In this document: positions 5,513 through 10,847 of the stretch, piece by piece
Numbering within the stretch: position 1 is the first letter of the stretch
Layout of the letters: every line of letters starts with the position of its first letter
Source of the DNA: an uncultured Pseudomonadota bacterium
GTDB taxonomy: Bacteria; Pseudomonadota; Gammaproteobacteria; Steroidobacterales; Steroidobacteraceae
DNA length: 10,847 nt
NCBI GenBank assembly: GCA_903890265.1
Contig: CAITAM010000587.1
Coordinates: 1-10,847, forward strand
Direction of reading: 5' to 3'
Notes under the pieces: model-generated
What the model was told of the DNA's origin: nothing
Databases searched by the model: none
Seen by the model: only the letters and a program-made list of their open reading frames with translations
Position numbers and translations under genes: made by a program

Positions 5513-6651
5513 GAGTGGCTCCCGGAAAGCGTGGCTGCAAGTAGAGATGCGGTGGGCTCGTGCCGCACCGTGCCGTCGTGCGTCAGTACCGCACCGGCGA
5601 AGACGTCGTCGGTCCAGTCGATGGCCAGTGCGCCGTTCTTCAGGGCCGGCGACAGGAAGTTGAAGAGATTGCGGGAATACATCTCGCTGGCGTGATAGGC
5701 GAGTTGCGAGGGCAGGTTGACCGGGCCGATGACCCGTACTCCGTTGACTTCGACGGTTTCTCCTGCGCGAGACAGTTCGCAGTTGCCGCCGTTCTCGGCC
5801 AGGATATCGACGAGCACCGAGCCAGGCTTCATGCGCTCGACCGCGGCCCGGGAGACGATCCGGGGCGCGGTACGGCCCGGTACGCCCGCCGTCGTGATCA
5901 CCGCGTCCGCCGCGGCGATGCGCGCGTCGAGTACGGCCTGCTGCTTCTGCTTCTCCTCGTCGGTGAGTTCCCGCGCGTAACCGCCGCTGCCCTCGGCGAC
6001 AACCCCGGTCTCGACGAACTTCGCGCCGAGTGACTTGACCTGCTCACGCGTCGCCGAGCGGACGTCGTAGGCCTCCACCTGTGCGCCGAGGCGCTTGGCG
6101 GTCGCGATGGCCTGCAGGCCCGCCACGCCGACGCCGATGACGAGGACTTGCGCCGGGCGGATCGTGCCGGCCGCGGTCGTCAGCATCGGCAGGAACTTGT
6201 TCAGTGCATTGGCGGCGATCAGCACGGCCTTGTAGCCGGCCACGGCGGCCTGCGAGGACAGGGCGTCCATGGACTGGGCACGGGAAATCCGCGGCACGAG
6301 TTCCATGGCAAAACTCGTCATGCGCCGGTCACGCAAGCATTGCACGATAGGGAGGTTGTTGTGCGGCTGCAGGAAGCCGACGTAGACGGCGGCCTCCCGC
6401 AGCGCCGTCGCTTCGGCGAGGGTCGGGGGCTGCACTTTCAGTACCACGTCGGCGCGTGCGTAGACCGATGCGGCATCGGTGAACTCGACGCCTTTGTACA
6501 GTGCATCGGGGAACTGGGCCGGCACGCCGGCGCCGTGTTCGACGAGGATTTGGGCGCCGAGCGCCGCGAATTTCGCGGCGATCTCCGGAACGAGTGCAAC
6601 GCGAGACTCACCGTGCTGGGTTTCGCGGGTCACGCCGAGGGTGATGGGCAT
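5509..6651 (-). CDS. pntAA: NAD(P) transhydrogenase, alpha subunit part 1 (NAD-binding)
   Basis: This 380-residue soluble domain I binds NAD(H) on the cytoplasmic side and passes hydride to NADP in PntB. It resembles alanine dehydrogenase. Visible motifs: the N-terminal VTRETQHGESRVALVPE (7-23); the RQD loop, Arg121, Gln126, Asp129 and Ser132, with exactly the spacing of Arg127, Gln132, Asp135 and Ser138 of the Rhodospirillum rubrum protein; the dinucleotide fold GVGVAGLQAIATAKRLGA (173-190), ending in AYDVR (194-198); and the mobile loop GSGGYAREL (221-229) with its Tyr. Length is normal for the split form. The start is firm: AGGAG lies 6 bases before the ATG. It is the first gene of the operon and would be regulated from the 168-base gap shared with the divergent HNH gene. 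Confidence 0.97.
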   Translation of the reverse strand: MPITLGVTRETQHGESRVALVPEIAAKFAALGAQILVEHGAGVPAQFPDALYKGVEFTDAASVYARADVVLKVQPPTLAEATALREAAVYVGFLQPHNNLPIVQCLRDRRMTSFAMELVPRISRAQSMDALSSQAAVAGYKAVLIAANALNKFLPMLTTAAGTIRPAQVLVIGVGVAGLQAIATAKRLGAQVEAYDVRSATREQVKSLGAKFVETGVVAEGSGGYARELTDEEKQKQQAVLDARIAAADAVITTAGVPGRTAPRIVSRAAVERMKPGSVLVDILAENGGNCELSRAGETVEVNGVRVIGPVNLPSQLAYHASEMYSRNLFNFLSPALKNGALAIDWTDDVFAGAVLTHDGTVRHEPTASLLAATLSGSHS

Positions 6652-6686
6652 AGACGTCTCCTCGTAAACCGTCGGGTGCAGGTCGT

Positions 6687-6712
6687 CAGTTCCGCCCCGT
6701 GGGCGTGAACTG
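6687..6712 (-). promoter_or_regulatory. Stem-loop in the pnt leader
   Basis: CAGTTC-CGCCC (6687-6697) pairs with GGGCG-GAACTG (6701-6705 and 6707-6712), with a 3-base loop and a single bulged base at 6706. It lies 36-61 bases upstream of the pntAA start, in the expected 5' untranslated region. It may be an mRNA stem-loop or an imperfect palindromic operator. Nothing visible identifies a regulator or a promoter hexamer pair around it. Confidence 0.4.
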
Positions 6713-6819
6713 CCGGTTGCTACGCCAGCGCGCAGCCGGACCGGTCAGTGCTGCGCGTTTGCTTCCCCAATCGGCGATCGGTACATTTGACTACGGAACC
6801 ATGACTTACGGTCGAAATC

Positions 6820-7548
6820 ATGACGGCTGGTAAGAAATCGGGCAAGCGAGACGGTACGCGGGGTGCGGCGCCTCCCCCACCGCGCCACGTGCCTCTGCCG
6901 GATTCGGTGGCGGATCCGCAGCTTGTACCCATTCCCATCAGCGCGGTACGGGGCCTCAGTCACCAGATCCTGCGCACCGACATCGCCGGCATGCCGCTTG
7001 AGTGGATCGACTACCGCGAGGCGGTCAGGCTCTACCACATGGGGCAGGTCGGGTACTCCTGCGGCTCGCTGCTGTACCGCCTGCGTGGTGGCATCAACGC
7101 CCGCAGCGGACGACGCACCGTGGTGGAGGTCAATTCCATCGTGGCGACCGTCGGCCACTCGTCCAATCCCGGGACCCTGCGGTCGGATTACGTGCCGCCC
7201 CTGAACAACGAAACGCTGTTCAAGCGTGACGGCTACCTGTGCATGTACTGCGGCGGTCGCTTCATGACGCAGCTTCTGTCGCGTGACCACATCCGGCCGT
7301 TCTGCCGCGGCGGGCAGGATATCTGGACCAACGTGATCACCGCCTGCCGGCGCTGCAACAACGCGAAGGCCTCGCGTACTCCGGAAGAAGCGGGAATGCA
7401 GCTGCTTGCGGTGCCGTTCACGCCGACCTATGCCGAATACATCTATCTCAAGGGCCGGCGTGTGCTGACCGATCAGATGGAATACCTGATGGCGCACTTC
7501 CCGCGGTCGAGCCCGCTTCACGATCGTCTTCGCCGGTGGCTGTCGTAG
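6820..7548 (+). CDS. HNH endonuclease
   Basis: A 242-residue nuclease of the HNH fold. The C-terminal part holds the zinc-stabilised HNH domain: LFKRDGYLCMYCG (133-145) with Cys141 and Cys144, then SRDHIRPFCRGGQDIWTNVI (154-173), where Asp156-His157 is the catalytic pair, then ACRRCNNAKASRTPEEAGM (175-193) with Cys176, Cys179 and Asn180. All catalytic and zinc residues are present. A central module, about 50-110 (LRTDIAGMPLEWIDYREAVR, then RGGINARSGRR), resembles the N-terminal part of a widespread proteobacterial HNH family of unknown role. The first 40 residues are Pro-, Arg- and Lys-rich and probably disordered. ATG 6820 has no Shine-Dalgarno sequence; TTGACT at 6787-6792 could be a -35 element, which would make the message nearly leaderless. 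The gene overlaps the exonuclease gene by 13 bases. It is not next to a methylase or phage gene. Confidence 0.88.
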   Translation: MTAGKKSGKRDGTRGAAPPPPRHVPLPDSVADPQLVPIPISAVRGLSHQILRTDIAGMPLEWIDYREAVRLYHMGQVGYSCGSLLYRLRGGINARSGRRTVVEVNSIVATVGHSSNPGTLRSDYVPPLNNETLFKRDGYLCMYCGGRFMTQLLSRDHIRPFCRGGQDIWTNVITACRRCNNAKASRTPEEAGMQLLAVPFTPTYAEYIYLKGRRVLTDQMEYLMAHFPRSSPLHDRLRRWLS

Positions 7549-8462
7549 AACCCGTCTACCTCATCGACGCCAGCGTATTTGTCTTTCGCGCGTACTACTC
7601 GATCCCCCCGGACATGGCCGACGGTGACGGGCGTCCGGTCAATGCGCTGTACGGCTTTGCGAGATTTCTTGGCGATCTGCTCGAGACGACCCGCTCCCGG
7701 TCCGTCGCGATCGCCTTTGATGAAAGCCTGACGCAGTCGTTCAGGAACCAGCTTTTCCCGGCCTACAAAGCACAGCGCGAGGCGCCACCGCCCGAGCTGT
7801 CGCAGCAGTTTGAGCGCTGCAGGAGCCTTTGTGAGCTGCTCGGCCTGCCGGCGTACGGCAGCGACACGTACGAGGCGGACGACATCATCGGCACGCTGAC
7901 GGCGCGCGCACGCCGGTCCGGCCGGCCCGCGGTTGTCGTCAGCCGCGACAAGGATCTGTCCCAGCTGATCAGGCCAGGAGACTACTTCTGGGATTTTTCG
8001 GCGGGCAAACGCTACGGCTACGACGACATTGCGCCGCGCTTTGGCGTGCTGCCTGAGCGGATGGCGGACTACCTCGCGCTGACGGGCGATGCCGTGGACA
8101 ACATTCCCGGTGTGCCGGGCGTCGGGCCGAAGACGGCCGGCGTGCTCATGACGCATTTCGCCTCGATCGACGATCTCTACGACAACCTCGCTGCGGTACC
8201 GGCGTTGCCGATCCGCGGTGCACTGCGGATCCGCGAACAGCTGGCCCAGCACCGCAGCGCGGCGTTTCTGGCGCGTGAACTGACGCGGATCGCGTGCGAC
8301 GTGCCGCTGCCGGTGGACGAGGACCTGACGGCACGCTCACGGCCTCACCTCGCCCGGCTCGCGGCGTTCTATGACGGGGCGGGCTTTGGCGCGGCACTCA
8401 GGCGTCAAGCCGAGCGCATTGGCCAGCACTCGGGGCTCACCGAGCAGCGGCTGGCCGTCTAG
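7536..8462 (+). CDS. Stand-alone 5'-3' exonuclease / flap endonuclease (Pol I N-terminal type)
   Basis: A 308-residue nuclease of the family that forms the N-terminal domain of DNA polymerase I and occurs alone as ExoIX/Xni-type proteins. It would remove RNA primers or 5' flaps with two metal ions. The ligands of both sites are visible: Asp11 (YLIDAS), Asp62 (AFDES), Glu113, Asp115 and Asp116 (YEADDIIG), Asp138 and Asp140 (SRDKDLSQL), Asp185 and Asp188 (ALTGDAVDNI). The helical-arch region with FRNQLFPAYKAQR (69-81) and the helix-hairpin-helix PGVPGVGPKTAG (191-202) are intact. E. coli Xni lacks some of these ligands, so this protein looks closer to the fully active Pol I type. No polymerase domain follows. 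GTG 7536 is the only plausible start, inside the HNH gene, with no good Shine-Dalgarno sequence, so translation probably depends on ribosomes finishing the HNH gene. Confidence 0.93.
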   Translation: MAVVEPVYLIDASVFVFRAYYSIPPDMADGDGRPVNALYGFARFLGDLLETTRSRSVAIAFDESLTQSFRNQLFPAYKAQREAPPPELSQQFERCRSLCELLGLPAYGSDTYEADDIIGTLTARARRSGRPAVVVSRDKDLSQLIRPGDYFWDFSAGKRYGYDDIAPRFGVLPERMADYLALTGDAVDNIPGVPGVGPKTAGVLMTHFASIDDLYDNLAAVPALPIRGALRIREQLAQHRSAAFLARELTRIACDVPLPVDEDLTARSRPHLARLAAFYDGAGFGAALRRQAERIGQHSGLTEQRLAV

Positions 8463-10624
8463 GCGGCGGGCAGCTCGGCGCGGATCGCCCGGCGCAGCAT
8501 CTTGGCCGTCAGCCGCTCGGCAAAGTTCACGGGCTCTGCGAGGCCCATCCGCTCAAGGTACGGTCTCGTCGCGGTGCAGCTCGCCGGCTGCATCAACGCG
8601 AGGGCCGCCGCGCGCAGGCGCGGCAACCACGACGCCGTGGACTCCTCCAGCCGCTTGAGCGCGGCGCCAAGGACGATCTCCTCGCCGGTGAAATCCGTAC
8701 CGAACGGAAAAGCGGTAAAGAGCCCGTCCGCCCGCAGCGGCGCGAGCGCGGCGTCCAGCCGCTCGTGGCGGTTGTTGCGAAACGCGTCGGGCAGGCTGTA
8801 ACCGGGCTCAATTTTCCCCGCCCGCTTGGCGTCTGCCAGGAGGTCATCCTGGAAGCGGGAATCGGCCACGGCGAGCATCGCGATGACGCACTCCCGGTCG
8901 GTCTTGCCACGCAGGTCAGCGACGCCGTATTCCGTGACGTAGATGTCCCGCAGGTGGCGGGGAATCGTCGCGTGGCCATACGACCAGACGAGATTCGAGG
9001 TCGTAACCCCACGCCGGGTACGCGTACTGCGAAGCATGAGCACGGAGCGGGCCTCGGGCAGGTCGTGCGCCATGGCGACGAAGTTGTACTGACCGCCGAC
9101 GCCGCTGACGACCTGGCCTGTCTCAAGCGCGTCTGACGTTGCCGCACCGAGCAGGTTCACGAGCATGGTCGTATTGATGAAGCGCGCGTGCCGCCGCTGA
9201 GCGATGCGAAGCGCGGTGTCATCGCCGTCCAGGCGATTGGTATGGCTGATCCGCGTCATGGCGAACCGCACCCGCTCGCTCTCGGGCAGGTCCCGTAGCG
9301 CCGCATAGAAGCCGCGCGGGCCGAGCAGGAAGCCGGCGTGCAGCAGCGTGCCCCCGTTCAGCCGCCGCGCGGTCACTGAATCGAGCAGCCGGCGCCGGCA
9401 CGACGCGTCGCGAAAGTCCGCCGGGATCCGCAGTCCCTCCGGGCTGACCAGGTGACCGTCGGCCAGCGTGGTGCCGGGTAAAAAGAGGCCGGCAGCGGCC
9501 AGCACCCGAAATTCTCTCTCCTCGAGCCTGCCCACGCGGTGTTCGCCAAGACGACTGAGGAGCGCCTCGTCGATTCGCTCCGTCACGACGCCCTCGTCCA
9601 GCAGGCGCTGCAGTACCGCGTGCTCGTACACGCCGCGCTTGAGGACCCCGGTGCGGTACAGGTCAAGAAAGCCATCGACGAACATCTCGCTGCAGCCGTA
9701 CAGGCCGCGGTCGAGGCTGTTCAGTCCACCGATGGTGGCCTTGGCATCCGCTGCCTCGGGTGTCGAGGCCAGCGCGGCCAGCGCCGATCGATACTGTGCG
9801 TTGCGCTGCTGGCGCATCTGCAGGGCATAGACCACGGCGTCCGCGAGTTCGCCGATGCCGAGCTGCAAGGTGCCGCCATCCCGCACCAGGGCCGACGCGT
9901 GCAGGCCTATGCAGTAGTCCACGGTGTTGATGGGCATGCTTGGCGCGCAGAACAGCTCGTGCTCGTAGCGGCTGTCATCGACCAGGATGTCGAAGGCACC
10001 CTCGGCGATCGGTGCATCGCCGAGCATGAAGGGCAGCCGGCGGTTGATTGCCCCCACGAGCGTGACCGGCTGCCCGGCGGCCCGGGCGGGGCGGAGTGCA
10101 TCGATCAGGTCGAGGGTCAGGTCCGGATTCGACGACAGGCTGTATTCCGCCCCGCGCGCGACCGGACGGGTCGCGATTTCCTGGGCAATCACGTTGACGC
10201 CGAGGGCGACCAGATCGCGGACGACGTGCGTGTAGTTGGTCGACAGGTAGTGCTGCTGTACGGACGAGACCCCGAGCCACGCGCCGGCGTCCACGTAGAA
10301 CTCGTTTATCTCGACGTTCGGCGGCAAACGGCCGGCCCGTTGTGCGGCGACGTAATCGAGCTCGACGTAGTCGCCGTAGAGACGCTCGTTCAGCGGGCCG
10401 AGAAAGCGGGCATGCAGGTCATTCTTGGGACGTGGCCGTGCCAGCGACAGTGCGGTGACGATACGCAGGCTCATGGCCGGGTTGCGTGCCGCGCGCCGGT
10501 AGAGTTCGTTCAGCAGCGCGTTGGGCTTGCCGATGCCGAGCGGTGCGGCGACCACCACCCGGTCGCCAACGCGGCTCAGGATTGCCTCGACGGCTTCACC
10601 GATGTCGTCGAATACGCGCGTCAT
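8459..10624 (-). CDS. Acetyl-CoA hydrolase/transferase family protein
   Basis: A 721-residue protein of the class I CoA-transferase fold. It would move CoA between acyl-CoA and a free acid, or hydrolyse acyl-CoA. The N-terminal half carries VVAAPLGIGKPNALLNELYRRA (24-45), LPPNVEINEFYVDAGAWLGV (100-119) and GGTLQLGIGELADAV (250-264). SEMFVDGFLDLYRTGVL (312-328) contains Glu313, the likely catalytic glutamate that forms the CoA thioester. The C-terminal acetyl-CoA hydrolase domain shows SGVGGQYNFV (507-516) and VTEYGVADLRGKTDRE (563-578). The family is usually about 450-650 residues; this long form, with a mid-protein extension around 340-470 (FLLGPRGFYAALRDLPESERVRF), occurs in Pseudomonas and Xanthomonas relatives. 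Its substrate cannot be read from the sequence. ATG 10624 is taken as the start although the Shine-Dalgarno sequence is weak. The stop shares a CTAG with the convergent exonuclease gene. Confidence 0.93.
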   Translation of the reverse strand: MTRVFDDIGEAVEAILSRVGDRVVVAAPLGIGKPNALLNELYRRAARNPAMSLRIVTALSLARPRPKNDLHARFLGPLNERLYGDYVELDYVAAQRAGRLPPNVEINEFYVDAGAWLGVSSVQQHYLSTNYTHVVRDLVALGVNVIAQEIATRPVARGAEYSLSSNPDLTLDLIDALRPARAAGQPVTLVGAINRRLPFMLGDAPIAEGAFDILVDDSRYEHELFCAPSMPINTVDYCIGLHASALVRDGGTLQLGIGELADAVVYALQMRQQRNAQYRSALAALASTPEAADAKATIGGLNSLDRGLYGCSEMFVDGFLDLYRTGVLKRGVYEHAVLQRLLDEGVVTERIDEALLSRLGEHRVGRLEEREFRVLAAAGLFLPGTTLADGHLVSPEGLRIPADFRDASCRRRLLDSVTARRLNGGTLLHAGFLLGPRGFYAALRDLPESERVRFAMTRISHTNRLDGDDTALRIAQRRHARFINTTMLVNLLGAATSDALETGQVVSGVGGQYNFVAMAHDLPEARSVLMLRSTRTRRGVTTSNLVWSYGHATIPRHLRDIYVTEYGVADLRGKTDRECVIAMLAVADSRFQDDLLADAKRAGKIEPGYSLPDAFRNNRHERLDAALAPLRADGLFTAFPFGTDFTGEEIVLGAALKRLEESTASWLPRLRAAALALMQPASCTATRPYLERMGLAEPVNFAERLTAKMLRRAIRAELPAA

Positions 10625-10739
10625 CCGATCGGGTACTCTTGAAGCCTGGCCTGCGGCTACCGCGGGCCCATGAGGATGCCGATCTTAGCAGTCCGCTGTC
10701 GGCGGCAGGCGGGATCGGCACGGCGCGCAGGGGTGGCCG

Positions 10740-10847
10740 ATGAGAGTGCGGTTTCGGGCTGGAGTCGTGCTGCTGGCTTCGCTCACGCTAGCCGACTGCG
10801 CTTCGCCGCCGGTGCGGCCTGCCGGCGCGCCGGCGGCTGTCGGTCCG
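10740..10847 (+). CDS. Probable lipoprotein or exported protein, N-terminal part
   Basis: An open frame of 36 codons that runs off the right edge. AGGGG lies 6 bases before the ATG. The product begins MRVRFRAGVVLLASLTLADC and continues with a Pro/Ala-rich stretch. Two arginines, a hydrophobic core and a Cys at residue 20 look like a lipoprotein signal, but the residue before the Cys is Asp, where Gly, Ala or Ser is expected, so lipidation is uncertain. The gene is divergent from the acetyl-CoA hydrolase gene across 115 bases. Nothing of the mature protein is visible beyond the linker. Confidence 0.6.
   Translation, partial: MRVRFRAGVVLLASLTLADCASPPVRPAGAPAAVGP

Noticed and set aside
6745..8252. 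Two minus-strand frames (6745-7521 and 7518-8252) opposite the HNH and exonuclease genes
   Set aside because: They form an apparent antisense pair, but the sense strand keeps all catalytic residues and the antisense products have no domain.
9539..10642. 367-codon plus-strand frame opposite the acetyl-CoA hydrolase gene
   Set aside because: It mirrors a well-conserved gene, has no ribosome binding site and no recognisable protein features.
10682..10687. TAAGAT on the minus strand as a -10 element for the acetyl-CoA hydrolase gene
   Set aside because: Only four of six consensus bases and no -35 hexamer at the right distance.

Overview
The window is GC-rich, densely packed bacterial chromosome. 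The gene content points to a gammaproteobacterium, perhaps of the Xanthomonadales/Nevskiales/Steroidobacterales kind: a PriA-like primosomal helicase, an ECF sigma factor followed by DUF3619- and DUF3106-type genes, a three-gene proton-translocating transhydrogenase, and a long acetyl-CoA hydrolase/transferase. The taxon is an inference from gene content and style; no rRNA or other taxonomic marker is present. Almost everything looks like core genome. I see no insertion sequence, prophage, CRISPR array, tRNA or rRNA.

Layout from left to right. (1) 1-621, minus strand: the N-terminal third of PriA, cut by the window edge. (2) 807-2447, plus strand: an ECF sigma factor, a small single-pass membrane protein of DUF3619 type overlapping it by 4 bases, and a secreted protein of DUF3106 type built from 18-residue repeats. 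A predicted outer-membrane beta-barrel protein (2589-3413) follows on the same strand. (3) 3414-3800: a gene-free stretch holding several stem-loops and a strong intrinsic terminator on the plus strand, read here as a candidate small RNA, then a 28-base perfect palindrome just past the end of pntB. (4) 3801-6651, minus strand: pntAA-pntAB-pntB in one operon with two ATGA stop/start overlaps, preceded by a leader stem-loop. (5) 6820-8462, plus strand: an HNH nuclease gene overlapping a stand-alone 5'-3' exonuclease gene. (6) 8459-10624, minus strand: a 721-residue acetyl-CoA hydrolase/transferase that converges on the exonuclease gene and shares a CTAG with it as both stop codons. (7) From 10740 to the edge: the start of a probable lipoprotein gene.

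How the genes work together. The transhydrogenase uses the proton gradient to make NADPH from NADH; the layout and residues suggest the form in which the proton-channel histidine sits on the small alpha subunit rather than on beta. The sigma factor and the DUF3619 membrane protein probably form a regulatory pair, with the repeat protein as an envelope partner or output. The HNH and exonuclease genes look translationally linked and probably act together on DNA. The best candidates for something undescribed are the small RNA region (3541-3693) and the HNH/exonuclease pair; the rest is well explained by known families.
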